This document shows, piece by piece, positions 50,723 to 60,617 of a DNA stretch of 64,000 nt. The stretch comes from Halorhabdus amylolytica (lineage in GTDB: Archaea; Halobacteriota; Halobacteria; Halobacteriales; Haloarculaceae). Location: NCBI RefSeq assembly GCF_004944975.1, contig NZ_SPQG01000014.1:1-64000 (forward strand), written 5' to 3'. The position numbers and the translations under genes are program-made. Position 1 is the stretch's first letter, and every line of letters begins with the position of its first letter. Below the pieces are notes generated by a model. The model made no database searches, was not told the origin of the DNA, and saw only the letters and a list, made by a program, of their open reading frames with translations.

Positions 50723-51898
50723 ATGAACGATGTCGCCCCCGCCAGCCTGTACTGTCCGGACTGTGCGGAGCTGGTCGAGTGTCGTAACGTGACCGTGACC
50801 TGTCCCGACTGTGGGGGGATACTACGGGTTCGACTCGATCCGAGCGTGCTCCCCGATACGCCCGACGAACTGGGTGATCCGGGACGATCGGGACTCGATC
50901 GATTCGCCGCTTTGCTCGGGCTAGACCCCACGGAATCCAGCGGACTGGCCGCGGGCGGCTCGACGCCCGTCGAGTGCTCCTCGCTGGCGGCGGACGCGGG
51001 CGTCGAGACGCTCTGGATCGCTGACGAAGGGCGAAACCCGACCGGGAGTACCGCAGATCGGGAGATGGCGTTCGCGATTCTGGCGGCGGCCGACCGTGAC
51101 ACCGAACGGGTCGTCCTTCCCTCGACCGGCCACGCGGCACAGTCCGCGGCGGCCTACGCCGGTCGGGCTGGCATCGAGTCGCTGGCGTACGTCCCCTCGC
51201 GAACGCCGTTCCTCAACAAGGCGATGGCGAACGTCCACGGCGGCGACCTCTCGGTCGTCGAAGGACGATACAGCGACGCACTCGCGGCCTACGAATCCAG
51301 CGACGAGCACGGATTCCCGGTCGATCCGCGGTCTCCCTTCCGCCGCCTCGGTGACGTGACCCTGGCCTGGGATCTACTCGCCGGGCTCGACTGGATTGTC
51401 CCCGACGTGATCGTTCTTCCAGTCGGTCACGGCCACCGGATCGCCGGCCTGGAGACGGGGCTCCGGGCAGCGGTCGACGCCGGCCTGATCGAAGCGATGC
51501 CCCGACTGTACGCCGCCCAGCCCGAGGGTTGCGATCCGATCGTGACTGCCTGTAAACCGGGTTCGAACATCAAACCGGATGCCGCTCCGGACACGATCGT
51601 CGGTCCACTGGAGGTTCCGGACCCCGTACTCGGTCAGGTCGCACTCGAAGCTATCGAAGACAGTGATGGCAGTGGGATCGCCGTTTCCGACGACGACGCG
51701 CTCGCTGTCGCAGTCGAGGCGAACGCCACGGCGGGCGTCGAGTGTAGCGCGACCGGCGGCGTTGCCCTCGCAGGCGTGAGTTCGCTCATCGAAGAGGGAG
51801 AGATCGGGCCGAGCGAATCCGTCCTCGTGGTCGATCCACTCGCCGTGGCCGCCGAGGCAGACATCCTCCGGAGCCACCTGATGAGTACAGGAATCTAA
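50723..51898 (+). CDS. Threonine-synthase-like protein lacking the PLP lysine
   Basis: 391 residues from MNDVAPASLYCPDC. A zinc-ribbon-like N-terminus (CPDC, CPDC) precedes a fold-type-II PLP domain. The phosphate-binding LPVGHGHRIAGL and NPTGST (105-110) are retained, but the position of the Schiff-base lysine (SFKDR in threonine synthase) is STADR, so residue 111 is Ala. Without it normal PLP catalysis should fail; the protein may be a pseudoenzyme, a regulator, or an enzyme with a shifted lysine. Sequence is otherwise intact and full length. Confidence 0.85.
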   Translation: MNDVAPASLYCPDCAELVECRNVTVTCPDCGGILRVRLDPSVLPDTPDELGDPGRSGLDRFAALLGLDPTESSGLAAGGSTPVECSSLAADAGVETLWIADEGRNPTGSTADREMAFAILAAADRDTERVVLPSTGHAAQSAAAYAGRAGIESLAYVPSRTPFLNKAMANVHGGDLSVVEGRYSDALAAYESSDEHGFPVDPRSPFRRLGDVTLAWDLLAGLDWIVPDVIVLPVGHGHRIAGLETGLRAAVDAGLIEAMPRLYAAQPEGCDPIVTACKPGSNIKPDAAPDTIVGPLEVPDPVLGQVALEAIEDSDGSGIAVSDDDALAVAVEANATAGVECSATGGVALAGVSSLIEEGEIGPSESVLVVDPLAVAAEADILRSHLMSTGI

Positions 51899-51953
51899 GG
51901 GAGCGACAGCGATCGAGGAGACGTCCGGAAGAAGACGATGAAGTACTGACGAC

Positions 51954-52709
51954 TTACCCGATGTATCGGAGGTCCTCGTCGGCCGGGCTGGAGGGGCCTT
52001 GTTCCATCTCCTGGATCTTCCGGACGACTTCCTCCATCTCGTCGGCCCGCTCCTCGAGGGAGCCGTAGTCGACCTCCAAGCCCAACAGCTCCTGCAGAAT
52101 CTCCAGGACTGCCTGGGCGCTCTTTGGATCGACCAGGTAGCCCGACGTCTCGCCCATCAGGCACGACGCGGGGAGATCACGGCGCTGACCCAGTCCGAGC
52201 AACAGCCCGGAGACGCCGACGATCCCGCCGGCCGGTTCGTTCTCGCGGAATTCGACGCCTGCGTCTTCGAGTTCTTCGATGACTGTGTCTGTCGTCGCGG
52301 CCCCGATCACGTCGTACTCTTCGATGAGTTCGCCCGTCGGGACGCCCCCCAGAGCCATTATCTCATCGACGCCGAAGGATTCACCCACGTCGAGGAACGT
52401 CGAGACCAGCCCGTAGTGGCCACCGTTGTCCTGTGCCTGGTGATCGCCCGAGAGGACGAGTAGATCACGACCCTCCTCGGGTGTCACGGCGTGGAACTCT
52501 GCGCTGGCGAGTTCGACGTCACCCTCTTCGACGGATACCTGTGGCGGGAAGTGCGTCGAGTAGACGCGCCTGACGAGTGTACTGTCGAGTTCCTCCAGCA
52601 AATGCTCGACAGCTAACTTTCCGACGTGTCCGACGCCAGGGAGTCCCTCGACCAGTACCGGCGAATCGAGGTCGACCTCGGCGAGTGCCTCGATCTCGTA
52701 GTCGTCCAT
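51954..52709 (-). CDS. PAC2-family (proteasome assembly chaperone-like) protein
   Basis: 251 residues. VLVEGLPGVGHVGKLAVEHL near residue 19 and the SGLLLGLGQRRDLPASCLMG segment near 165 are typical of the PAC2 family. Archaeal members associate with proteasome or ATP-grasp functions; exact role unsettled. The C-terminus is a coiled coil (about 215-240). Last gene in the rpl44e-rps27e-eif2a-nop10 operon, 5 bp after nop10. Confidence 0.88.
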   Translation of the reverse strand: MDDYEIEALAEVDLDSPVLVEGLPGVGHVGKLAVEHLLEELDSTLVRRVYSTHFPPQVSVEEGDVELASAEFHAVTPEEGRDLLVLSGDHQAQDNGGHYGLVSTFLDVGESFGVDEIMALGGVPTGELIEEYDVIGAATTDTVIEELEDAGVEFRENEPAGGIVGVSGLLLGLGQRRDLPASCLMGETSGYLVDPKSAQAVLEILQELLGLEVDYGSLEERADEMEEVVRKIQEMEQGPSSPADEDLRYIG

Positions 52710-52714
52710 ACCGC

Positions 52715-52897
52715 CTACTGCCGATTGCGCCGCTTAAGTGCGCGTCGATACTCGCCGTTGGGATCTTCCGGTGAGAACGGAGCAGGTGCACTGTTGACGG
52801 TCGGCGCGCCACATGCAGGACAATCCGAAGCAAGCGTATAGACCGGGCGATCGTGTTCGTCCTCCCAGGCCGAACACACCCGGATGTCGGCTTTCAT
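52715..52897 (-). CDS. nop10: H/ACA RNP protein Nop10
   Basis: 60 residues from [20 protein letters not shown] zinc-binding loop and the C-terminal [17 protein letters not shown] are standard for Nop10. It is part of H/ACA guide RNPs that convert uridine to pseudouridine in rRNA. ATGA overlap with eif2a (52894-52897) gives translational coupling. One of the two usual Cys pairs is changed (VCSAW), common in haloarchaea. Confidence 0.93.
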   Translation of the reverse strand: MKADIRVCSAWEDEHDRPVYTLASDCPACGAPTVNSAPAPFSPEDPNGEYRRALKRRNRQ

Positions 52898-53694
52898 TCC
52901 TCTTCGACGTTGCGCTCGCGGTGGAACTCGGCGGTACCCCCGTGCTCGGCGACCTCCTCGCTCGCGCGCTGTGCGCTCGCTTCCAGTTCCGATTCGGCCG
53001 TCTTGTAGTCCGGAGCCTGGACCTCGATACGATATTCGGGTGAACCGACGTACGTGACCTTCAGGTCGATCTCCTCGGGCACTTGCCCGTTCCCTTCGGC
53101 GGCCTGCAGGGCTTCTTTGATCGCGTCGACACCGTCGGGTGCGGGACATTCCAGGTCGACGTAGCCAGTGACCTTTACGTATGGGACAGAGACGTTTTCC
53201 CGAGCGGCCTCGACGATCGCGTCGATCTCGTCGTCGTTCAGATCGGTGTCCGCGAGCGCTTCGTCACCGTGAATGGCTGCCGCCTCGAAACCGTCGTACA
53301 TCGATCCGAACTCGGCGATGAGTCCCTCGGCGATCGAAGCGTAGCGGTCGTCCTCGATGTCCTCGCCGAAGGCGATGGTCATCCAGTTGTCGGCCTTTTG
53401 CTCGTTTTTCCACTCCTGGATCTTCTCTTTGCGCTGGTGGTCGTTGACGTCCTTGATCGAGAGGTCGATCTGCTGGGCGCTCTCGTCGACGTCTAAGACC
53501 TTCGCGACGACGGTCTGACCCTCGTTGACGTGGTCGCGGACGTTCTTGATCCAGCCGGAGGCGACCTCGCTGATGTGGGCCAGCCCGCGTTTGTCCTCGT
53601 ACTCCTGGAGGTCGACGAACACGCCGAAGTCCTCGATCTCGTCGACGCGTCCGACGACGAGTTCGCCCGGTTCGGGCCAGCCGCTGAACTTCAT
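52894..53694 (-). CDS. eif2a: Translation initiation factor 2 subunit alpha
   Basis: 266 residues from [14 protein letters not shown]1 domain at about 10-82 ([20 protein letters not shown]), a helical domain, then the alpha-beta domain that contacts the gamma subunit. It binds initiator tRNA as part of aIF2. The ATG overlaps the stop of rps27e (53691-53694) and the 3' end overlaps nop10; this gene order is conserved in archaea. Confidence 0.96.
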   Translation of the reverse strand: MKFSGWPEPGELVVGRVDEIEDFGVFVDLQEYEDKRGLAHISEVASGWIKNVRDHVNEGQTVVAKVLDVDESAQQIDLSIKDVNDHQRKEKIQEWKNEQKADNWMTIAFGEDIEDDRYASIAEGLIAEFGSMYDGFEAAAIHGDEALADTDLNDDEIDAIVEAARENVSVPYVKVTGYVDLECPAPDGVDAIKEALQAAEGNGQVPEEIDLKVTYVGSPEYRIEVQAPDYKTAESELEASAQRASEEVAEHGGTAEFHRERNVEEE

Positions 53695-53864
53695 CGTTGC
53701 TCGACGGTCTCGACGATCTCGCCTTCGATCGTGGCCTTGCCGCCCGTCGGACGGGCCAGGGTATGCCCGCAAACGGCACAGGCAACCTCGCTTGCGGCCT
53801 TACCGAAGACGACCTGTTCGTTCTCACAGTCCGGACAGCGCACGCTGTAGAAGCTCCCGGGCAT
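53691..53864 (-). CDS. rps27e: 30S ribosomal protein S27e
   Basis: 57 residues from [15 protein letters not shown]. Zinc ribbon with CPDC and CAVCG, and the C-terminal [11 protein letters not shown]. Normal length. Between rpl44e (2 bp upstream) and eif2a (4-bp overlap). Confidence 0.95.
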   Translation of the reverse strand: MPGSFYSVRCPDCENEQVVFGKAASEVACAVCGHTLARPTGGKATIEGEIVETVEQR

Positions 53865-53866
53865 GG

Positions 53867-54148
53867 TTATTCCTGAAACTCCAGTCGACCGGCGCGCCAT
53901 CCCTCACGGAGGTGGGCGTTGCCACACTCCGAGCAGCGGTACGTGAGGTTGGTCTTCTTCGTCGGCTTGTCGCCACCAGGAACCTTCGAGAACTTGCCGT
54001 CGTTCCCGATGCCCGACTGGCGTTCGCGCTGGCGACCGTTGACCTTCGTCATGCCCGAGGCCCGACCCTGTCGGACCTTCTCGACCTCGTGTTCGTGATG
54101 TTCGTTGCAGTTGGGGCAGTAGGTGTTAAACCGGCGTGGCATCTCCAT
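53867..54148 (-). CDS. rpl44e: 50S ribosomal protein L44e
   Basis: 93 residues from [14 protein letters not shown]; Met3 could also start. Zinc site formed by CPNC and CSEC, with [15 protein letters not shown] conserved. First gene of the translation operon; it binds the E-site region of the large subunit. A TATA-like gcttaaa-type sequence on the complement near 54180 fits a promoter. Confidence 0.95.
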   Translation of the reverse strand: MEMPRRFNTYCPNCNEHHEHEVEKVRQGRASGMTKVNGRQRERQSGIGNDGKFSKVPGGDKPTKKTNLTYRCSECGNAHLREGWRAGRLEFQE

Positions 54149-54312
54149 GATATCGACCTTGCGGGTGGGTTGGACAGCGCCGCTTAAAACCCGTTTGGTT
54201 CAACGCCGTCAGCGGGCCGTCATCCACTCACAGACGGTGGAAACGACCCCAGCGTGGGCCTCTCGTTGCAGGCTCCGAAGCTCTTAATGCCCAGTTGGGC
54301 CAAGCGGCGTCC

Positions 54313-54564
54313 ATGAAACGACTCATCGTCCACGGGGACCCCGGGATCCGGAAGGACGCGGTCATCGAGTACGACGGCGAAGAGTACGTCTGCTTCGGGG
54401 TGGCTCGCCAGGGCGACTGGCACGGGCCGGATCGCCCGCAACTGTGGTGTACGATCGGCAGCGAGGACGACCGAGAGGACTTCGAGTTGCGGAATTTCGT
54501 CCCGATGCACCTGGAAACGCTTTCGGCCGATGCCGGAGCGATCTCGGTCGTCGAACCGGCCTGA
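54313..54564 (+). CDS. HAH_0734-family small protein
   Basis: 83 residues from MKRLIVHGDPGIRKDAVIEY. Matches the haloarchaeal HAH_0734 family, which keeps HGDPGIRKDAVI and RQGDWHGP. Function is unknown. It is divergent from the ribosomal operon with 164 bp between and ends 37 bp before the convergent DUF2298 gene. TATA-like cttaatgc at about 54282. Confidence 0.82.
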   Translation: MKRLIVHGDPGIRKDAVIEYDGEEYVCFGVARQGDWHGPDRPQLWCTIGSEDDREDFELRNFVPMHLETLSADAGAISVVEPA

Positions 54565-54601
54565 TCGACGCCGACAGCTACCCACGTTCTCTCCTGTCCG
54601 C

Positions 54602-57007
54602 TCAGCCGTCGAGTGCCGACTGGTCGACCCGGTAGATCGTCGTCCCCTCGAACTGTTTCTCGACGGTCACGGCCCGGAGTTCCGTGACAGTCATGTCCGG
54701 ATACGCGTCCCGCTCGATCGGGCCGACGTAGACGTACTCGACGTCGTACTTCGCGAGTAGTGATCGCTGTTCGTCCGGGTCTCCCGTGAACATCGTCTCG
54801 ACGTCTTCGAGCCGTTGCTCGTACGGTCCGTCGCCGCGGTACTGAGCCTCGTGGAACCACCCCAGAACAGTTGGCAGCCCCGTCAGACTCGCCGGGGCAC
54901 TCGATCCCTCGCCGTTGTCCGGATCCCAGGTATAGCCGCCGGGAGCATCCATCAGGACGACCGGCCGCCCGTCACGATCGTCGAGCCAGTGGATCGCCGC
55001 CGCTTCCTCGGGATACTCCGATTCGAGGTACGTGAGGCCGTCGATGGTCGGGTTCTGGCTACTGAAGTTGTTCGAGACGGCAAGCGGCATGTAGATCCCC
55101 GAGGAGACGACGAGCACCACGAGCGCGATCCGCAGTCCGGTCGGTCGCAAGCGACCCAGGCTCGGACTCGGTCGAGAGAAGTGTTTCGAGAGGATCCAGG
55201 CGAGGGCCGGACCGAACGCCACGCCCCAGAGTACCCACACCTGCATGTATACCTTGAAGACAGTGTTCATCCGCCCGCTCCCCTCTTTCAGATAGACGAA
55301 CTCCACCAGTGTCACGAGCCCGATACCCGCCACGACAAGGACAGTTTCGAACCCGACGAAATCACGGTCCGAGCTGTGTATCCCGTCGTCTATCCAGTCG
55401 ACACTCCCGACGACGGGGATCTGATCGTCCGAGCGATAGCGAGCGAGCAACCAACTCACGCCGACGAGCGGCACGAACAGGCCAAGCGCCGCGAAGTCTG
55501 CCAGCCCGCCGACGATCACGACGACAACGGCCGCAAACGCGTCCCTCCTGACGCGGTCGCCCAACACCTGTCGCGAACGACCGTAGAGATACGCGCCGAA
55601 GACCGCCACAAAGAGACCGTGGACGAGCAGGAGTTCCCCCAGGGAGGACCGATCCGGGAGAATCGACACTGTCCGTCCGCTGGCCGGCCCCAGCCAGAAC
55701 GGCAGCGACCAGAGAACGCCCAGGATGACGATCGCGATGGCGACGCCGATCCCCAGAACGATCGACGTTCCCTCCCGTCTGAGACCGGTATCGGGGAAGT
55801 GATTCGCGTATCGAGACGGAAGCAACGAACGTGCCCTAGAGGGCGAGAGGACGACCGTCAGGAGGGCGAGGCCGGCCGTCGTCGGGAACGACCACGTGTT
55901 CGTCACGGCCAGCAATCCCGCGACCGGTGGCAGTACGCCAACCAGCAGCGCCCGGCGTCGCCAGACCTCCCGTTCCGGCGTTCGGTAATACGAAAGACAG
56001 ATAGCGGCGGCAAGCAGGAGAAACGCCGTGCTCATCATGTGCGCGTGGAGGTCAGCGTTGAACCACGCGAAGAATGGGAACTCGTTGATCGTCGGCGAAG
56101 TCGCCTCCGGGCCGGCATTGGGGAACTGGAACGCGAAGTCGGCCCGCCGATCGGAGATGACGCGACTCGCATCGAAATAATAGAAGTTCCCGATTCCGGT
56201 CGCCAGATTCCGCAGTTCGACGCCGAGCAAGTCGGCGATCGGCGATGCCACGCCGTCCGGCAAGACGGCAAGCAGAAGTCGGCCGGGCGTCGAGAGGTTG
56301 CTCGCGATCCCGACTGCAAAGACACTCAGGCCGCCTGCGAGGCGGCGCGGGATCGGTCGATCAGCTGCGACGTTACTCGCGATGCCGTACGCGGCGGTAA
56401 CGAGCATCGCATAAAAGCCGGACAGCGCGAGATTGTAGGCGAAACGGCCGGCCGTCCCGGTGAGTCGGGAGAGGATCGCCGCAATGAGGTGGCCTCCGTA
56501 GTAGTAAGCAACGGGTTCACCCGCGAACCACATGTCCTCCGGGGGGAGCGTCTCGGCCCGGAGCAACGACTTCAGGAGCCCGAAGTCCAGCATCTTCTCG
56601 CCGATCGACAGCGGGAGCGGAGCGATGACGGGATCTGTCGCGCCGAACGGGGCCGCGAACACCCGGACACCGACGAAAAAGAGAAACGCAGCCGCGAAGA
56701 CGACGTACGTTTCTCCCACGCGACGGAGATCGATATCAGTTCCCCGAGAGCCAGACAGGAGCGTGAGGCCGGCCAGGACAGCGACGCCGAGCCAAATGCC
56801 GATCGTGATCGACAGTCGGCCGACGAAGAACGTGACGAGCCAGATCACCGTCACCGAGAGTGGGATCGCGACGCCGGACCCGTAGTCCTCAAAGCGGGGG
56901 AACAACCAGCCCGTGACGACACTCCCGGCCAGCAACAACGCGAGATAGAGCGCAAGCCACAGTGCGACGAGCCCGAATTCCATCACCCGGGGTAACGTAG
57001 AAGTCAC
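54602..57007 (-). CDS. DUF2298 membrane protein (GT-C-like)
   Basis: 801 residues with about 18-20 helices. Characteristic motifs FEDYGSG in the first loop and EPVAYYYGGHLIAAIL, and NEFPFFAWFNADLHAHMMS, belong to the DUF2298 family of archaeal and chloroflexal membrane proteins, thought to be GT-C glycosyltransferases. It is separated from the GT2-GtrA pair only by a divergent promoter, so may use the dolichyl-linked sugar that the pair makes. Confidence 0.85.
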   Translation of the reverse strand: MTSTLPRVMEFGLVALWLALYLALLLAGSVVTGWLFPRFEDYGSGVAIPLSVTVIWLVTFFVGRLSITIGIWLGVAVLAGLTLLSGSRGTDIDLRRVGETYVVFAAAFLFFVGVRVFAAPFGATDPVIAPLPLSIGEKMLDFGLLKSLLRAETLPPEDMWFAGEPVAYYYGGHLIAAILSRLTGTAGRFAYNLALSGFYAMLVTAAYGIASNVAADRPIPRRLAGGLSVFAVGIASNLSTPGRLLLAVLPDGVASPIADLLGVELRNLATGIGNFYYFDASRVISDRRADFAFQFPNAGPEATSPTINEFPFFAWFNADLHAHMMSTAFLLLAAAICLSYYRTPEREVWRRRALLVGVLPPVAGLLAVTNTWSFPTTAGLALLTVVLSPSRARSLLPSRYANHFPDTGLRREGTSIVLGIGVAIAIVILGVLWSLPFWLGPASGRTVSILPDRSSLGELLLVHGLFVAVFGAYLYGRSRQVLGDRVRRDAFAAVVVVIVGGLADFAALGLFVPLVGVSWLLARYRSDDQIPVVGSVDWIDDGIHSSDRDFVGFETVLVVAGIGLVTLVEFVYLKEGSGRMNTVFKVYMQVWVLWGVAFGPALAWILSKHFSRPSPSLGRLRPTGLRIALVVLVVSSGIYMPLAVSNNFSSQNPTIDGLTYLESEYPEEAAAIHWLDDRDGRPVVLMDAPGGYTWDPDNGEGSSAPASLTGLPTVLGWFHEAQYRGDGPYEQRLEDVETMFTGDPDEQRSLLAKYDVEYVYVGPIERDAYPDMTVTELRAVTVEKQFEGTTIYRVDQSALDG

Positions 57008-57083
57008 CTAAACGTCTTGTGAACCCCAATCCAGTTGTATCGAAGTCGAACTGCTTTTACTCGCGCCCGCGAACCTCCACGCA

Positions 57084-57857
57084 ATGAGTCGGTCTGTCGG
57101 TGTCGTGGTGCCGGCCTACCGCCCGGACATCCCCACGCTCGAATCATACGTCAACGCCCTCAAGGAGGGAGTCGAGCCGGCCACCATCCGGATCGAGATC
57201 GACGTCCCCACCGACGAGACGATCGAGCGAGTCGAGTCGCTCGGCGTGGACGTCAACGCGGCCCCCTATCGCCGCGGGAAAGGTGCAGCGATCACGGCCG
57301 GGTTCGAGGCTCTGTCCACCGACGTCCTGGCCTTCGCCGATGCCGACGGGTCGACGCCCCCGTCGTCGATGGCGGACGTGATCGAGCCGGTCGTCGAGGA
57401 TCGGGCCGACTTGGCCGCAGGATCGCGACGGCATCCAGACGCAGATGTCCGATCGCATCAGACGCTCGCACGGCGGTTCCTCGGCGACGGCTTCGCCTGG
57501 TTCGCCCGCCGCATGCTCGACGCGGAACTGTACGACTACCAGTGTGGCGCGAAGGCGATCGGGCGGCCGGCGTGGTCAGACGTCCGCGAACACATCTTCG
57601 AGCCCGGGTTCGCGTGGGACGTCGAGCTGGTGGCCATCGCCGGGGCCATGGATCTCAGGATCGTGGAGGTGCCGATCACGTGGGAGGACCAGCCGGGTTC
57701 GACGGTCTCGCCGGTCCGAACCGCGGTGGACCTGGGCGAAGCCGTCTTCAGCGCTCGCCACCGTGCGAAACGCATCAGGGACAGTCGTCTCCACCGGATG
57801 ATCGCCGCGGGGCGAAACGAATCGACGGCGCTGATCGATCGGGACCACCATGAGTGA
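57084..57857 (+). CDS. GT2 family dolichyl-phosphate glycosyltransferase
   Basis: 257 residues. VGVVVPAYRPDIPTLESYV, AFADADGSTPPSS (DxD near residue 90) and LYDYQCGAKAIGRPAWSD match the DPM/AglD-like GT2 group. Unlike AglD there is no membrane domain; instead GtrA is encoded next and overlaps by 8 bp (57850-57857). Together they would charge a polyprenyl carrier with sugar and flip it. Confidence 0.88.
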   Translation: MSRSVGVVVPAYRPDIPTLESYVNALKEGVEPATIRIEIDVPTDETIERVESLGVDVNAAPYRRGKGAAITAGFEALSTDVLAFADADGSTPPSSMADVIEPVVEDRADLAAGSRRHPDADVRSHQTLARRFLGDGFAWFARRMLDAELYDYQCGAKAIGRPAWSDVREHIFEPGFAWDVELVAIAGAMDLRIVEVPITWEDQPGSTVSPVRTAVDLGEAVFSARHRAKRIRDSRLHRMIAAGRNESTALIDRDHHE

Positions 57858-58347
57858 CGCAGACGAATGGCTTGACGGTCGCCTGGAATCGTTGCTCTCG
57901 GGCGTGCGTTTCGGCAAGTTCGTCTCGGTCGGCGTGATCGGGGCGATCAGTGACAACGCCGTCCTGGCTGTCCTGGGGCTCGTCTTCGCCGTTCCGGAGA
58001 TGTGGGCCAAAGCGGCGGGGATCGAAACCGCGATCCTCGTGATGTTCGCTGTCAACGAGCGCTGGACGTTCGCGACGGAGGGATCCTCGGGAACGCGAGC
58101 GGTACTCAGGCGCCTCGGACGATCTCATCTGGTCCGTTCCGGCGGGGTCACCGTCCAACTGATCGTCTACTGGCTCCTGACACAGCAGCTCACAGTGACG
58201 CTGTACGTCTTCGGGACAGATCTATGGTTCCTCGCCGCGAGTCCGATCGCCATCGCCATCGCGATGGTCGTCAATTACGTCTTCGAGAGTCTGTTCACCT
58301 GGCGCGTCCATCTGGAAAACGAGTCCGCGAGGCACGGCAAGAACTAA
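57850..58347 (+). CDS. GtrA-family membrane protein
   Basis: 165 residues, four helices: FGKFVSVGVIGAISDNAVLA begins the GtrA signature, and VNYVFESLFTWRV ends it. GtrA proteins are thought to help move polyprenyl-phosphate-linked sugars. Its start overlaps the GT2 gene. The initiator tRNA gene begins 53 bp downstream. Confidence 0.9.
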   Translation: MSDADEWLDGRLESLLSGVRFGKFVSVGVIGAISDNAVLAVLGLVFAVPEMWAKAAGIETAILVMFAVNERWTFATEGSSGTRAVLRRLGRSHLVRSGGVTVQLIVYWLLTQQLTVTLYVFGTDLWFLAASPIAIAIAMVVNYVFESLFTWRVHLENESARHGKN

Positions 58348-58368
58348 CGGACGGCATCCGAATCACAA

Positions 58369-58379
58369 CCCTTAATTGG
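58369..58379 (+). promoter_or_regulatory. Likely promoter of tRNA-Met
   Basis: A TATA-like cttaattgg is centred about 27 bp before the tRNA 5' end. Confidence 0.5.
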
Positions 58380-58400
58380 CGACCTGAATTACCATAAGGT

Positions 58401-58746
<346 letters not shown>

Positions 58747-58923
58747 AATTTCGGTCACGGTAATGTGAACCACACGAAACGCTCAGTTCGCTCGCGTTTC
58801 TCTCTTGGAAATAGAAATGCTGTGCTGACCACATTGAGACGATTCCGCCGCTTGATGGCGATTATCCGAGCCGAACCAGTTAATTACCCTGTCAACAGTA
58901 AGTCTGGTGTGTCCTCCCCCGCG

Positions 58924-59736
58924 ATGTCTGCCGACGGGCCGAAGACGATCGAGTGTCGACTTCCCGATGACAGGACGTTGGCCTACACGGTCGCTGGCGA
59001 GGCGACTGGTCCGACCGTCGTCGCCAATCACGGCATCCCAGGTTCGCGACTGTTCGCTCGGTTGCTCGCCGACGCTGCCAGGAGTGCAGGGGTTCGGCTG
59101 CTCGTTCCCGACAGACCGGGATACGGCCGCTCGGACGCACCACCGGAGGATCGAGGACTGCTGGACTGGCGACGCGACTACGAGGCGCTGCTTGCTCACG
59201 AGTCGGTGGAAACCGCGACAGTCTTGGGGTTTTCCGGCGGTGGACCGTTCGCACTCGCCGCCGCAACCAGCGACCGGACGGGCCGGATCGCACTCGTCAG
59301 CGCTACCATCCCTGGGAGCGGCGGGGCGCTCACAATGCTGGCTCGCGTGCCGTTCTTGCTCCGTGGGTTCTTCCGACTCGGGGACTGGCGAGCCCGCCAG
59401 TCTGGTCCCGAGGTCCTCGTCAACCAACTCACCGGCCGTGACCTGTCGCCCGAAACTGTCGAGGCAGTCGCGGCCGACTATCACGAGGCACTCCGACAGA
59501 ATGCCCATGCTCCGGTCCGGGAACTGCGATCGTCGGCGACAACACAGACGTTCGACCTGCCCGACACCGCACTCCGTGTCTGGCACGGAACGGCCGACGA
59601 GAACGCGCCACTCGCCCCGGTTCGTACTCTCGCTACCGAAGTCGGCGGCGAGTGTACGTCAGTTGATGCCGACCACCTCGGGACGCTACTCGAATGCCGG
59701 CGCGACGCCATAGCATGGCTCTCCCAAGAGTCGTAA
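58924..59736 (+). CDS. Alpha/beta hydrolase
   Basis: 270 residues from MSADGPKTIECRL. Nucleophile elbow GFSGGG (Ser104), oxyanion motif NHGIPGSR, acid in WHGTADENAP and His in DADHLGTLL. Related to haloalkane dehalogenase/epoxide hydrolase-like and peroxidase-like hydrolases; substrate unknown. First gene after the tRNA-Met repeats, so it may have entered with the accessory region, although its GC content is high. Confidence 0.88.
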   Translation: MSADGPKTIECRLPDDRTLAYTVAGEATGPTVVANHGIPGSRLFARLLADAARSAGVRLLVPDRPGYGRSDAPPEDRGLLDWRRDYEALLAHESVETATVLGFSGGGPFALAAATSDRTGRIALVSATIPGSGGALTMLARVPFLLRGFFRLGDWRARQSGPEVLVNQLTGRDLSPETVEAVAADYHEALRQNAHAPVRELRSSATTQTFDLPDTALRVWHGTADENAPLAPVRTLATEVGGECTSVDADHLGTLLECRRDAIAWLSQES

Positions 59737-59903
59737 GTGATACTGATAAACAGCAGTGGCTACATCAGGTAGGTCTGAGTCGGTCACGCGATGACTGACT
59801 GAATATTTCTATGACAGTAGTATCTATTTTCATGTTGTTATAAAACGGTTCACAAGATAGTTGATTTCAAAACTGCTGGAGATGAATTACCTGCTCAGTA
59901 GGT

Positions 59904-60617
59904 ATGCTTACTTCACAACAACTAAGCGTTCTCTGGCGATTTTCCACAGTGATGCCCTCCAATCTAGCCCCCTTGTCCCGCGAGCTGTCGCGTCCATACT
60001 ACGAGGACGCCTTCCCCGGACACGATATCTTTCACGCGAAGCGCGTGCGTGACGTCGCTCTCCGGCTTGCGACGAAGCATCCAGACAACGTCAACCGGGA
60101 TGTACTTGCCGCAGCAGCGTGGCTGCACGATATCGGACGGCCACTCGAACGCATCGGGGAAGTCGACGATCACGACGACTGGGCGGCCGACGAAGCCACG
60201 AACCTCCTCACGGCGGAAGGTGTGGCGTCGGACCAGATCGAGGCGGTCGAACACTGCCTACGGGCACACAGCATCCGGACGAGTTCACCGGATCCTGAAA
60301 CGCTCGAGGCACAGTTACTCTTCGATGCTGACAAACTCGACGCAACTGGTGTGGTCGGGCTCGTTCGCCTCGCCTGTATCGTCGGTGAACGCTCCGGACA
60401 CATTGGCGAGCAGTACGCCATCATCGATGACGCAGCAACACTCACCGGCGGTGCCCCCGAGTTGCCAGATGTCGATCTCTTGCGCGAGTGGGCGCGTGAA
60501 CGCCTTGATGCGTTGTATACGGAGCCAGGTCGTTGCCTCGGAGAGTCACGCTGGGACGTGATGGAGGATTTCTTTGACCGATTTGCCCGCGAGATCGATC
60601 CAGACATTACGCGGTAA
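59904..60617 (+). CDS. HD-domain phosphohydrolase
   Basis: 237 residues; MPSNLAPLSREL at 59952 is an alternative start. HD motif: HDIFHAKRVRDVAL, then AAAWLHDIGRP and a later Asp (FDADKLDATG). This is the YedJ-like HD family acting on nucleotides or phosphoesters. Upstream 167 bp are AT-rich with no other gene. Codon use begins to shift here to lower GC. Confidence 0.86.
   Translation: MLTSQQLSVLWRFSTVMPSNLAPLSRELSRPYYEDAFPGHDIFHAKRVRDVALRLATKHPDNVNRDVLAAAAWLHDIGRPLERIGEVDDHDDWAADEATNLLTAEGVASDQIEAVEHCLRAHSIRTSSPDPETLEAQLLFDADKLDATGVVGLVRLACIVGERSGHIGEQYAIIDDAATLTGGAPELPDVDLLREWARERLDALYTEPGRCLGESRWDVMEDFFDRFAREIDPDITR

Noticed and set aside
54815-56995. 726-codon open frame on plus, opposite the DUF2298 gene
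   Set aside because: Low-complexity Arg/Glu/Asp/Gln composition expected from the reverse of a membrane-protein gene; no promoter or domain.
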